A DNA stretch of 64,000 nucleotides from Microbacterium sp. LWH3-1.2 (lineage in GTDB: Bacteria; Actinomycetota; Actinomycetes; Actinomycetales; Microbacteriaceae): the NCBI RefSeq assembly GCF_040675855.1, contig NZ_JBEGIK010000001.1, positions 1,860,001 through 1,924,000 of the forward strand, given 5' to 3'. Below are positions 55,898 through 64,000 of the stretch, piece after piece. A program made the translations under genes and the position numbers. Under the pieces are notes generated by a model that saw only the letters and a list, made by a program, of their open reading frames with translations, did no database searches and was not told where the DNA came from. Every line of letters begins with the position of its first letter. Positions within the stretch are counted from its first letter, which is position 1.

Positions 55898-57762
55898 CGG
55901 TGGGGCGCCGATCCCGGACGGTTCAGCGGGTACTGTACCCCGCAGACGACCAAGCCCCGGTCGCGCTCTATCTCGGCGCGGTATCCGACGGAGTTCAGTA
56001 TGAGCGATCTACTCTGCACTTGCCGGCCCGCAGCCGCGCGTCGCTGAACGCCTATTTCGCGGCCTTCCCTGCGGCGCTGTGGATGCGGGTTGCGGCGGTC
56101 GGGAGCGTGACCTTTTCGGGTGAAGCGCGAGGAACCGTGGTCGTGCGGGTATCGGTGCGCAACGCGACCGGGATCGCGGTTCACACGCTGACGGCCGAGG
56201 ACGGTCCATTCTCGCTCCGCATGGCACTGATGCCCGGCGACGAATGGGTCTGGGCCGAAGTGGAGACGGGCGAGGTTAACGTCACCCTGAGTGACCTGAG
56301 CTGGGACCTCGACGAGGCCGACATGGGATCGGCGGCGGTGTGCATCACGACGCATGATCGGCCGGGGGACTGTGTGCAGGTGCTCGCGGCCCTCGCTCGA
56401 GACGACGAGGCACTGCGTTACCTGGATCATGTGATTGTCGTGGACCAGGGGAGTAGCCGCGTGCGAAATGAGCCCGAGTTCGCGGCCGTCTCGGAGTCTT
56501 TGGGCGCGCGGCTCCGCACCATCGAGCAGGCCAACCTCGGCGGTTCGGGCGGCTTCAGCCGGGGGATGCTGGAGGCCGTGGGAGCGGGCGCCGACCACGT
56601 GATCCTCCTCGACGACGACGTGCGGCTCGAGCCCGAGTCCGTGCGTCGCATGATCTCGCTGGCCGCTCGTGCGAGCACCCCCGTGGTGGTCGGAGCGCAC
56701 ATGCTGGACCTCCTGCATCCGACCCGGCTCCACTCATGGGGTGAGCGGGTCGACCGCTCGCGGTTCGAGTGGGCCCCCGTGGCACCGGTTCTGCAAGATG
56801 TGGAGCTCGCTGCCCGGGATGTCACCGCGATGCCCGCGGACGCGCACGTGGAGTTCAACGGCTGGTGGATGTGTCTCATCCCAGCCACGGCGATCCGCAC
56901 GCTCGGCGCCGCGCTGCCCTACTTCATCAAATGGGACGACACCGAGTACGCGCTCCGGGCGGCAGCCGCCGGGATCCCCACCGTGACCATGCCCGGTGCT
57001 GCACTGTGGCATCTCCCGTGGACCGGCAAGGACGACGGGCTCGACTGGCAAGCGTACTTCCAGCTGCGTAACCGCATCGTGACGGCTCTGCTCCACGCAC
57101 GGACGCGGCGGGGCGGCAGCATCCTGCGCGGGACCTTTGCGCTCGATGTCAACCACGTGCTCTGCATGCAGTACGGATCGGCCGCCGCGCGACGGCTGGC
57201 GTTGGCCGACGTCTTGCGCGGGCCGTCGCATCTGGACGAGACCTTGGCGACCCGCGTCGCGGAGCTCCACGACCTGATGGAGCGTGCGGCCCAGGTCGTG
57301 GTTCCGGACGGCGAGCTGCCGCGACCGCGGTCCTCGCGGGGCCCTGTGCGCCCCCGCGGAGCGTCACGCTCGCTTGGCCGGCTGATCCGCGTCGCCGCCC
57401 ATCAAGGTCGGCGCGTCACTGGGTCGGATCCCACCGCCGTGGACGCACACCTCGCGCGGGGGGAGGGCAAGTGGTGGGCGTTGGGGATGCTCGATTCCGC
57501 CACGGTTGAGAGCGCGACCGGACGCGGGTCGTTCGTGGCTCGCCGGCGGCCGCGCGTGGCGGTGGCGCTGCTTCGTGACGCTCTCCTTCTGCGAGTTCGG
57601 CTTTGGCGCGACTGGCCGCGCCTCGCGCGCCTCTATCGGACGGCGGCGCCGGGACTTTCGGACGCGCGCGCATGGTCGGTGCGGTATGGCGAGATCGATC
57701 CACCGCGCATCGCGTCGGTCGCGCTATCGCCACCGGGCGACCGGGGAGACAGTGCGGGCTGA
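55894..57762 (+). CDS. GlfT2-like galactofuranosyltransferase
   Basis: The 622-residue protein matches the architecture of mycobacterial GlfT2. An N-terminal beta-sandwich (about 1-145) precedes a GT-A domain with CITTHDRPGDC, LGGSGGFSRGM, the metal-binding LDDDV (D240-D242) and the catalytic IKWDDTEYALRA (W347, D348, D349), then LWHLPW (H373). A helical C-terminal region completes it. It would polymerise galactofuranose using UDP-Galf from Glf. Coupling to the Wzt-like ATPase suggests synthesis and export act together. Confidence 0.9.
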   Translation: MTVGRRSRTVQRVLYPADDQAPVALYLGAVSDGVQYERSTLHLPARSRASLNAYFAAFPAALWMRVAAVGSVTFSGEARGTVVVRVSVRNATGIAVHTLTAEDGPFSLRMALMPGDEWVWAEVETGEVNVTLSDLSWDLDEADMGSAAVCITTHDRPGDCVQVLAALARDDEALRYLDHVIVVDQGSSRVRNEPEFAAVSESLGARLRTIEQANLGGSGGFSRGMLEAVGAGADHVILLDDDVRLEPESVRRMISLAARASTPVVVGAHMLDLLHPTRLHSWGERVDRSRFEWAPVAPVLQDVELAARDVTAMPADAHVEFNGWWMCLIPATAIRTLGAALPYFIKWDDTEYALRAAAAGIPTVTMPGAALWHLPWTGKDDGLDWQAYFQLRNRIVTALLHARTRRGGSILRGTFALDVNHVLCMQYGSAAARRLALADVLRGPSHLDETLATRVAELHDLMERAAQVVVPDGELPRPRSSRGPVRPRGASRSLGRLIRVAAHQGRRVTGSDPTAVDAHLARGEGKWWALGMLDSATVESATGRGSFVARRRPRVAVALLRDALLLRVRLWRDWPRLARLYRTAAPGLSDARAWSVRYGEIDPPRIASVALSPPGDRGDSAG

Positions 57763-57795
57763 CGTTCGCGCTTCGCGCGCGATCGCCGGACGGCA

Positions 57796-57801
57796 TAGGC
57801 T
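57796..57801 (+). promoter_or_regulatory. Candidate -10 hexamer (TAGGCT) upstream of the methyltransferase gene
   Basis: TAGGCT lies 36 nt before the ATG at 57838, leaving space for a short leader with GAGG as ribosome site. Confidence 0.4.
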
Positions 57802-57837
57802 GGCCGAAACCCCGCGAAGAAGCCGAGGAACCGTCAG

Positions 57838-58767
57838 ATGGCCGCACCAATCGAGAGCAGCAGCATCCTTCCTGATGCCCCGGCCAGACCGTTCTGGCTG
57901 ACCCCCGCGTCGTACTGGCTGCCGGCGCACTACCCGGTGTCGGCGTGGACCTCGCACGCGCCGTTCGCAGCGTGGCTGACCGACACGCTGCGACCGTCGG
58001 AGATCGTCGAGCTCGGCACCCACTTCGGATTCTCCTGCTTCGCGTTCGCCGAGGCGGCCCGCCGATTGGGCATGGCGACCACCATTCATGCGTTGGATAG
58101 CTGGAAGGGGGACGACCACGCCGGGTTTTACAGCTCCGACGTGTACGAGTATGTCCGGACGACCGCGTCCGCCGACTACCCTGATTCCGTGCGGCTCGAA
58201 CGCGGGTACTTCCATGAGTCCCGCCGTCGATTCGGAGACGGGTTCTCCGACGTCTTGCACATCGACGGTCGTCATGGCTACGAGGACGTCCGCGAGGACT
58301 ACAGCGACTGGATTGGCGTGGTACGGGACGGCGGCGTCGTGCTCTTCCACGACATCGCCGAACGCGAGAACGGGTTCGGCGTCTGGCGGCTGTGGGAGGA
58401 GCTCGCAGAGCCGGGCCGGTCGTTCACCTTCCATCATGGGCACGGGCTTGGGGTGCTCGCCGTTGGGACCGTAACGGACGGCCGTCTGGGCGAGCTGTTC
58501 ACTGCAGACGAGACCACCGCGGACCGCGTGCGCGCGGACTTCGTGCGGCTCGGGGAGAGAGTGCAGCGGCAGGCATGGCTGGAATCTCTCCCGGCCGAGC
58601 TTGAGGAGGTCTGGGCCGAGGTTCGCCAGCGTGCCGCCCACGAGGCGGCGCTCGAGGAGGCGCTGCAGGGCAGTTCGGCACACATCGCCGAGCTGAAATC
58701 GAGCACCAGCTGGCGCGTCACCGCCCCACTGCGAGCGGCTGGGCGCGTGGTCCACCGCCGTCGCTGA
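57838..58767 (+). CDS. SAM-dependent methyltransferase (Methyltransf_24-like) with helical tail
   Basis: The 309-residue protein has a Rossmann core: EIVELGTHFGFSCFAFAEAA as SAM loop, IHALDSWKGDDHAGFY, and DVLHIDGRHGYEDVREDYSDW with metal/acid residues. DGGVVLFHDI follows. Residues ~215-300 are helical and Glu/Ala/Arg rich, ending SSTSWRVTAPLRAAGR, a tail often seen in glycan-modifying enzymes. It may methylate a sugar on the polymer, possibly as a chain end. Substrate is inferred from context only. Confidence 0.82.
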   Translation: MAAPIESSSILPDAPARPFWLTPASYWLPAHYPVSAWTSHAPFAAWLTDTLRPSEIVELGTHFGFSCFAFAEAARRLGMATTIHALDSWKGDDHAGFYSSDVYEYVRTTASADYPDSVRLERGYFHESRRRFGDGFSDVLHIDGRHGYEDVREDYSDWIGVVRDGGVVLFHDIAERENGFGVWRLWEELAEPGRSFTFHHGHGLGVLAVGTVTDGRLGELFTADETTADRVRADFVRLGERVQRQAWLESLPAELEEVWAEVRQRAAHEAALEEALQGSSAHIAELKSSTSWRVTAPLRAAGRVVHRRR

Positions 58768-58769
58768 AC

Positions 58770-60170
58770 TCAGCGCGCGCGCCGCGTACGGCGTTCCTGG
58801 ATCTTCTCCGCGACGAGTTTGGTCCCGCCGCGGCCGAGGTAGTACCGCAGGAGTGCGACATCACGTCGAAATCCTCGCGGCATTACGAGGATCCGATCGA
58901 AGGAACCGCGCGAGACCGAGCGACGCCGAGCGAACACCTCCCCGCGATCGGCGGCTGGCTGCGGGTCGATGCAGTACTCGACCAGGGGTGCGAGCACGCG
59001 TGGCCACGTGAACTCGTCGCGCACCGCCTCAATGCGGCGTCGCATCTCGGCGTAGCGGACCGGATCTGCGAGCAGCCCGACGATGGCGTCGGCCGCGGCC
59101 TGTGCGTCGCCGGTCGGGACAACGGCTCCCAGCCCCCGCCGCTCGATCAGCTCGGCGAAGACGTCACCCTCCGTCGAAACGATGGGCAGTCCAGCCCACA
59201 TGTAGTCGAGGATCCTGGTGCGGAACGAGAACCGCGTCTCGGCATGCCAGAGGTGCGTGCTGACGCCGAGGTCGGCATCGAGGAGGAAGTCCGCGCGTGA
59301 CTCGTAGTCGACCCAGGACTCATTGAAGAACACGGTCCGATCGAGTACGCCCAACCGCTCGGCTGCTTCGACGGCGTCGGCGAGCGCCTTCATGTCGGGG
59401 ACGTCGGGATTGAAGTGGCGCGCGCTGAGAAAGAACAGCTTGATATCGGGATGCGTGTCCGCGATGAGTCCCATCGCACCCACGAGCGTGACGGGGTCGA
59501 ACCAGTTGTAGATCCCCCCGCCCCAGATTAGCACCCTGTCCGTCGCTTCGATGCCTGGCACCGTCCCCTTGATGCCGTGGCGCCGCTGCAATGGTGCGAC
59601 GGGGTCCAGGCCGAACGGCACGACCCGCACCAGCGATTCGAACGTCGGATCCGCGAGGTAGGTGGCGGGGTTGAGTCGGCCGAGAGCCGACAGGTTGCCG
59701 AGCCAGAGGCTGCGCTGCTCTTCCGACGCGGCGAGGAAGCAGTCGGCGCGCGCGATCTGCTCATTGAGAAGCGAGACGGCCTTCGTGACCTCCTCGGCCC
59801 ACTTCCCGGGCTCGCTGTACTTGTTCATCTCGAGCTGCTCGAGCTGGAACGGGTCGTACAGGTCGGCTACCACGATCTTCTCGGTGCGCGCGATGGAGGG
59901 GAAGATTCGGAAGCCCATGCCCTGGACGACGATGACGTCGGCCCAAGCTTCGTGCTCCTGCATCGCGCGGTCGTCCGTCTCGCGAACGAACGCCAGCTCG
60001 AACCGATTCGACTCGCGCTCGATCGGGAGCCAGGAGACCACGCGGACATCGCAGTGCTGCGCAAGCACCTCGGCCATGTTCCAGACACGAATGGCAGGGC
60101 CGGCCATGCGCCGGCCGATGGGGTCGCCGCTGACGAGGAGGACGCGCGACCTGTCGCGTGTGGTTGTCAT
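58770..60170 (-). CDS. GT-B glycosyltransferase (family 4-like)
   Basis: The 466-residue enzyme has an N-terminal acceptor domain (VLLVSGDPIGRRMAGPAIRVWNMAEVL, VADLYDPFQLEQLE) and a donor domain with LIWGGGIYNWFDPVTLV and RTRILDYMWAGLPIVSTEGDVFAELI, the nucleotide-sugar binding segment. A C-terminal ~70-residue extension is basic. The ATG of MTTTRDRS is chosen; the upstream frame lacks homology. It is the only gene in this stretch on the minus strand and converges on the methyltransferase gene with 2 bp between stops. Confidence 0.87.
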   Translation of the reverse strand: MTTTRDRSRVLLVSGDPIGRRMAGPAIRVWNMAEVLAQHCDVRVVSWLPIERESNRFELAFVRETDDRAMQEHEAWADVIVVQGMGFRIFPSIARTEKIVVADLYDPFQLEQLEMNKYSEPGKWAEEVTKAVSLLNEQIARADCFLAASEEQRSLWLGNLSALGRLNPATYLADPTFESLVRVVPFGLDPVAPLQRRHGIKGTVPGIEATDRVLIWGGGIYNWFDPVTLVGAMGLIADTHPDIKLFFLSARHFNPDVPDMKALADAVEAAERLGVLDRTVFFNESWVDYESRADFLLDADLGVSTHLWHAETRFSFRTRILDYMWAGLPIVSTEGDVFAELIERRGLGAVVPTGDAQAAADAIVGLLADPVRYAEMRRRIEAVRDEFTWPRVLAPLVEYCIDPQPAADRGEVFARRRSVSRGSFDRILVMPRGFRRDVALLRYYLGRGGTKLVAEKIQERRTRRAR

Positions 60171-60270
60171 CCGATCGGGCCGATCATGGTCAGAGCTGGG
60201 GTCGGCCGTCCCGTTGGATTCACCTTGACATCCTATCCGCCCGCGTTCCTCGCCGATCTCAGTCACCACC

Positions 60271-60276
60271 TACACT
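60271..60276 (+). promoter_or_regulatory. -10 hexamer of a putative leaderless exporter-2 promoter
   Basis: TACACT lies 6 nt before the GTG start at 60283 in the 112-bp divergent gap with the glycosyltransferase gene. Confidence 0.45.
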
Positions 60277-60282
60277 CGAAAC

Positions 60283-61089
60283 GTGACCACAGCCGCCGTC
60301 GGCGCCCCCGGATCGCCCCGGCGCTACCTCCACTCGCTGTGGTTGCTGTCGGCGCGTGACCTCAAGGTGCGCTACGCCACGAGCGCACTCGGGTACCTGT
60401 GGTCGATCCTCGACCCGCTCGTCATGAGCGCGATCTACTGGTTCGTATTCACCCAGGTGTTCCAGCGCACGGTGGGTCACGAGCCGTACATCGTGTTCCT
60501 CATTACAGCGCTGCTCCCCTGGGTATGGTTCAACTCCTCGGTGTCGGACTTCACTCGCGCGTTCAACAAGGATGCTCGCCTCGTGCGGTCGACCGCGATT
60601 CCTCGGTCGATCTGGGTCAACCGGATCGTGCTCAGCAAGGGCATCGAGTTCCTGTGCTCGCTCCCGGTTCTGGCTCTGTTCGTCGTGTTCTCGTTCTTCT
60701 CGGAGCACCCCGCGCAACTCAACTGGGGGCTCCTCTGGATCCCCGTCGCGATCGCGCTGCAGGCGGTGCTCCTTGTGGGCCTCGGCCTCCTTGTCGCCCC
60801 GCTGTGCGTCATCTGGAGCGACCTAGAGCGCACCACGAAGCTCATCCTGCGCGCATTGTTCTACGCGTCACCGGTGATCTACGGCGTTGAGGATCTGCCG
60901 GGTGCGTTCGAGACGCTCGCCGCCTTCAACCCGCTGTCCGGCATCTTCGCCCTTTACCGGGTCGGATTCTTCGCTGAGGAATGGGATCCGTGGGTCATCG
61001 GCATGGGCGCGGTCATGTCCTTCCTGTTTCTCGCCCTCGGGATCTTCGTCTTCCGGCGGCTCGAGCGTCCTGTGCTGAAGGAGCTGTGA
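60283..61089 (+). CDS. Polysaccharide ABC exporter 2, permease (galactan Wzm/RfbD-like)
   Basis: The 268-residue permease has six spans and typical features: SLWLLSARDLKVRYATSALGYLWSILDPLVM at the N-terminus and LILRALFYASPVIYGVEDLP late. It resembles the mycobacterial galactan exporter permease (Rv3783) in size and neighbours. The stop overlaps the ATPase start (TGATG). With exporter 1 at 53751, this locus has two complete and distinct systems. Confidence 0.9.
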   Translation: MTTAAVGAPGSPRRYLHSLWLLSARDLKVRYATSALGYLWSILDPLVMSAIYWFVFTQVFQRTVGHEPYIVFLITALLPWVWFNSSVSDFTRAFNKDARLVRSTAIPRSIWVNRIVLSKGIEFLCSLPVLALFVVFSFFSEHPAQLNWGLLWIPVAIALQAVLLVGLGLLVAPLCVIWSDLERTTKLILRALFYASPVIYGVEDLPGAFETLAAFNPLSGIFALYRVGFFAEEWDPWVIGMGAVMSFLFLALGIFVFRRLERPVLKEL

Positions 61090-61838
61090 TGACCGCATCC
61101 GGTCTCGCGATCGAGGTGAAGGACCTCGGCGTGCGCTTCCGCCGCAACCGGCGGGGGCGGCGCAGCATTAAGGACCTGTTCTCGGACTCGACCCGTCGGT
61201 CGAAACCGGGGGAGTTCTGGGCTCTGCGTGACGTCAGCTTCGATGTGAAGCCGGGTGAGTCCATCGGCGTCGTCGGCCGCAACGGCCAGGGCAAGTCCAC
61301 CCTCCTCAAGCTCGTCGCCGGCGTGCTTCTCGCAGACGAGGGTACGGTCGCGGTGAACGGCGGTGTGGCGCCGCTCATCGAGATCACCGGCGGATTCGTT
61401 GGCGACCTCACAGTGCGCGAGAACGTGCGCCTCACCTCCGGCCTCCACGGGATGGCGAAGGCCGAGGTCGCGCGCCGCTTCGACGGCATCATCGACTTCG
61501 CCGAGCTCGAGGACTTCATCGACACCCCGTACAAGCACCTCAGCAACGGCATGAAGGTGCGTTTGGCATTCTCGGTCGTTTCGCAGTTGGAAGAGCCGAT
61601 TCTCCTCGTCGACGAAGTCCTCGCGGTCGGGGACAAAGCGTTCCGTGAGAAGTGCTACAAGCGCATCGACGAGCTTCTCGCCGACGGGCGCACGCTCTTC
61701 TTCGTCTCGCACAGCGAACGCGACCTGCGCCGCTTCTGCACGCGCGGGCTCTACCTCGACAAGCATCGCCTCGCGATGGATGCCCCGATTGACGAGGTTC
61801 TCGACCGCTACGACGCCGACTATCCGACCGGCGTTTGA
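61089..61838 (+). CDS. Polysaccharide ABC exporter 2, ATPase without C-terminal extension
   Basis: At 249 residues it has only the nucleotide-binding domain: Walker A GRNGQGKST at 63-71, LSNGMKVRL signature, ILLVDEVLAVGD Walker B and SHSERDLRR switch. It lacks the carbohydrate-binding tail of the ATPase of exporter 1, like mycobacterial Rv3781, so substrate choice must rest with the permease or lipid carrier. Its stop is one base from that of the convergent GlfT1-like gene. Confidence 0.9.
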   Translation: MTASGLAIEVKDLGVRFRRNRRGRRSIKDLFSDSTRRSKPGEFWALRDVSFDVKPGESIGVVGRNGQGKSTLLKLVAGVLLADEGTVAVNGGVAPLIEITGGFVGDLTVRENVRLTSGLHGMAKAEVARRFDGIIDFAELEDFIDTPYKHLSNGMKVRLAFSVVSQLEEPILLVDEVLAVGDKAFREKCYKRIDELLADGRTLFFVSHSERDLRRFCTRGLYLDKHRLAMDAPIDEVLDRYDADYPTGV

Positions 61839-61839
61839 A

Positions 61840-62823
61840 TCACGCCTGTGCAGTCGCCGCCTCGAGTGGCGGCATGGGCTGCCATGAGGCATCCTTCGCG
61901 ATCTTCCGCCCGTCTCGCAGTCCGCGGAAGAGGTTCGACGTCCCGCGGAAGGTACGCTCCACGAACACCAGACGGACGAGCTCCTTGCCGAACGTCAGGG
62001 TCGTGCCGAGCCCGAACAGCACCGGGTTATAGACGTCGAGCGAGCGGTAGTACTTCTTGATGTAGGCGCGGTTGCGCATGATGTAGTACCGGTACGCGTT
62101 GCTGGAGGCGTTCATGTGGCGGATGCCCATGTCCCATTGCTTGATCTCGCGGGTGCGACGCAGCACGAACTCGTCGACGATGACCGACTGCGTCAGGCGC
62201 GACGCCAGCCAGCCGTACATCTGATCGTCCCAGTAGATGAAGAAGCGCGGGTCGGGCAGGCCGATCTGCTGCACGATGTCGCGGTGGATGAACATTCCCT
62301 CGAAGCATCCGGAGTTCATCGGCTTAAAGCCGGACTCATCGAACTCCGCGGGTGCGAAGGGGATCGGGATGCCGAGGCGCTCGGCGACGCGGTACTGCCA
62401 GTAGAACTCGCTGCCGTCGTAGTCGTAGCGTCGCCCCTGGATGCTCTTGAACCGCGGGGCCCACTTGCCCATCTTGGCGAGGCCGTCGGGGAGGACCTCG
62501 ACGTCGTCGTCCATCAGCCAGATCCACTCGGAGCCGAGCTCGTACGCGACCTTCATGCCCTCGCTGAAGCCGCCCGAGCCGCCCGTGTTGGTCTCCATCC
62601 GGCGATACACCAGCACGGAGGGCTCTAGGCGCTCGCGGAACGACTCGACGACGTCGGTGGTGTCGTCGGTCGAGGCGTTGTCGATCACGACGATATGGCC
62701 GGGCTTGGGGTCCATCGTCGTCATACTCGTCAGGAGCCGGGTCAGCAGGCCCGACCGGTTGTAGGTCACGACGGCGATGGTCGCCGTGGCGGAATCGAAG
62801 GGGGAAGCGGGCACAGAGGTCAC
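61840..62823 (-). CDS. GlfT1-like family 2 glycosyltransferase (galactofuranosyltransferase)
   Basis: The 327-residue GT-A enzyme has TIAVVTYNRSGLLTRLL, VIDNASTDDTT, TNTGGSGGFSEGMK, the metal motif WLMDDDVEV (D105-D107) and IYWDDQMYGWLASRL. These match GlfT1, which adds the first galactofuranose residues to the linker of mycobacterial galactan. The GTG start has GGAG about 9 nt before. Being next to exporter 2 reproduces the mycobacterial Rv3781-Rv3782-Rv3783 grouping. Acceptor identity is inferred. Confidence 0.87.
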   Translation of the reverse strand: MTSVPASPFDSATATIAVVTYNRSGLLTRLLTSMTTMDPKPGHIVVIDNASTDDTTDVVESFRERLEPSVLVYRRMETNTGGSGGFSEGMKVAYELGSEWIWLMDDDVEVLPDGLAKMGKWAPRFKSIQGRRYDYDGSEFYWQYRVAERLGIPIPFAPAEFDESGFKPMNSGCFEGMFIHRDIVQQIGLPDPRFFIYWDDQMYGWLASRLTQSVIVDEFVLRRTREIKQWDMGIRHMNASSNAYRYYIMRNRAYIKKYYRSLDVYNPVLFGLGTTLTFGKELVRLVFVERTFRGTSNLFRGLRDGRKIAKDASWQPMPPLEAATAQA

Positions 62824-62882
62824 AGGGGAGGTTCTCCGAGTGCGAGTCAGCGGGCCGTAGGTGCGTCGGCCGATTGCCCAGC

Positions 62883-64000
62883 TTACCTGGTCAGGGTGTC
62901 GGCCTCGCTCAGCTTGGCGTGCGTGGAGGTCTGCTCCACGCGCACCGTCACGACTTGACCCGTCATCGAGGAAGCCAGCACGCGGAGGCTGACCTCCGCG
63001 ACGTGTTCGGGTTCGAGGAGGCTTGACGGAGGCTCGTCGCCGAACGCCGACGACCGCATCGGCGTACGCGTCCGCTGCGGGTTGATGCAGTTGATGCGGA
63101 CGTCGCCCGGGGCCCACTCCTCGGCCAGGGCCTGAGTGAGGTTGACGACCGCGGCCTTACTCGCCGAGTAGACGCCGTAGTTCGCGCGTCCGCGTGTGTA
63201 CGAGCTCGAGGTGAACAGCAGCAACTGCCCCTGCGTGGCGGACAGATACCTGTGCGCGGCGCGGGAGACGATGACGGGGGCCAGGAAGTTCGTCTCGATG
63301 GTGCTCTCGAGGTCTCTGATCCGGGTATCGGTGAGTGCGCCCATCTGGAGCACACCCGCCGTCAGAACTACGGCATCGATGCGGCCTTCGGCTGCGAAGA
63401 CCTTCTTCAGTGCGCCCTTGACGAGCGCGCGTGAGCGCACATCCGTCCCCGTAGTGGACCGGCTGAACTCGTGGACGACCGCGCCGCAGACTCCCGCCAG
63501 TTCGACTATGCTGCGACCGATCCCGTAGCTGCCGCCGAAGACAACGACGACCTTGCCCGACAGATCGGGAAGGGCCCCATTCTCGGCCGAGAGGCTCTCG
63601 GACTGGAGCTGGAACAGCTTGTCGGCGATGTGCACGTCGATCGGCTCGGTGACCTTCATGTTCTGGGGCGTGCCCTGGACGACGTAGATCGGCACGTCCG
63701 GAAGGTATGTGAAGACGACCCCGCAGTCATCGGTCGCGTGGAAGGAGGCATCCTGCGCGGCGCGCTCGTAGGCACGACGGATGGTGCCCAGTCGGAACGC
63801 CTGCGGGGTCTGGCCCCGCCGCAGGTGCGCACGCTCCGGGATTGCGGTGATGTGGGAGGCTGCGTCGACCTCGATGATCGTGTCCGCGGACGCGATGCCG
63901 GTGTCGACGGCGTCGTAGTCGTCGAGCGCCTCGACGCAGTCGCGGAGGATGCGATCGTCGACGAACGGGCGCACCGCGTCGTGGAACAGGACCTTAGTGT
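62883..64000 (-). CDS. Cytidylyltransferase-SDR fusion, probably CDP-ribitol synthase type, 5' end outside window
   Basis: The frame is open to the right edge. The visible part opens with VLFHDAVRPFVDDRIL, the HDAVRPF motif of IspD/TarI cytidylyltransferases. QTPQAFRLGTIRRAY and VVQGTPQNMKVTEPIDV follow as late parts of that domain. From about 150 residues in, a short-chain dehydrogenase begins with VVVFGGSYGIGRSIV and has YGVYSASKAAVVN as catalytic Tyr/Lys. The pairing is that of Bcs1/TarI-TarJ-like enzymes that reduce ribulose-5-phosphate and make CDP-ribitol. A methylerythritol cytidylyltransferase role is less likely because of the fused reductase. Confidence 0.85.
   Translation of the reverse strand, partial: TKVLFHDAVRPFVDDRILRDCVEALDDYDAVDTGIASADTIIEVDAASHITAIPERAHLRRGQTPQAFRLGTIRRAYERAAQDASFHATDDCGVVFTYLPDVPIYVVQGTPQNMKVTEPIDVHIADKLFQLQSESLSAENGALPDLSGKVVVVFGGSYGIGRSIVELAGVCGAVVHEFSRSTTGTDVRSRALVKGALKKVFAAEGRIDAVVLTAGVLQMGALTDTRIRDLESTIETNFLAPVIVSRAAHRYLSATQGQLLLFTSSSYTRGRANYGVYSASKAAVVNLTQALAEEWAPGDVRINCINPQRTRTPMRSSAFGDEPPSSLLEPEHVAEVSLRVLASSMTGQVVTVRVEQTSTHAKLSEADTLTR

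Overview
The window is a high-GC actinobacterial chromosome segment, almost certainly from Microbacteriaceae and most like Microbacterium. The grounds are strong G/C at third codon positions, many GTG starts, ATGA/GTGA gene overlaps, a -10 hexamer sitting 6-7 nt before several start codons (leaderless pattern), and a very frequent GGATGC/GCATCC hexamer. The gene order add-deoA-cdd, phosphomutase-punA, lpdA, accA3, maf, accE-accD, birA, PH protein, purK-purE, LCP protein matches, as I recall it, the Mycobacterium tuberculosis neighbourhood around Rv3275c-Rv3315c. The first half is therefore an old actinobacterial housekeeping block with local insertions.

Region 1 (1-4045) is nucleoside uptake and salvage: an ABC permease cut by the window edge, then cdd, deoA and add. 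Region 2 (4316-12144) is a mannitol phosphotransferase island. A minus-strand run encodes an orphan EIIB-like protein, HPr, Enzyme I, mannitol EIICB, EIIA and mannitol-1-phosphate dehydrogenase, with a divergent PRD-type activator. Region 3 (12145-14730) holds an AbiEi-like DNA-binding protein and an acetyltransferase, embedded in GC-rich 20-bp repeats and long palindromes. Region 4 (14731-19885) has a phosphosugar mutase with a ~130-residue low-complexity insert, purine nucleoside phosphorylase, a cysteine-less LpdA flavoprotein, and two more 20-bp tandem arrays.

Region 5 (20061-32910) carries the acyl-CoA carboxylase subunits (alpha, beta, epsilon) with biotin ligase, Maf, an RNA uracil methyltransferase, a response regulator/sensor kinase/membrane protein operon, a PH-domain membrane protein, and purK-purE.

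Region 6 (32907-64000) is a cell-envelope glycopolymer locus. It opens with an LCP ligase, a glycosyltransferase and a secreted five-repeat surface protein. A polyprenol-sugar module follows (DPM-like GT2, GtrA, three large membrane proteins). Precursor genes supply UDP-galactofuranose (glf) and dTDP-rhamnose (rmlA, rmlB, fused rmlC-rmlD). Two RgpF-type proteins, GlfT2-like and GlfT1-like galactofuranosyltransferases, and two complete ABC exporters complete it. One exporter has a Wzt-type C-terminal domain; the other resembles the mycobacterial galactan exporter. The last gene, cut by the edge, is a cytidylyltransferase-SDR fusion of CDP-ribitol type. The GGATGC hexamer falls about threefold in density from 35.5 kb onward, marking this locus as compositionally distinct.
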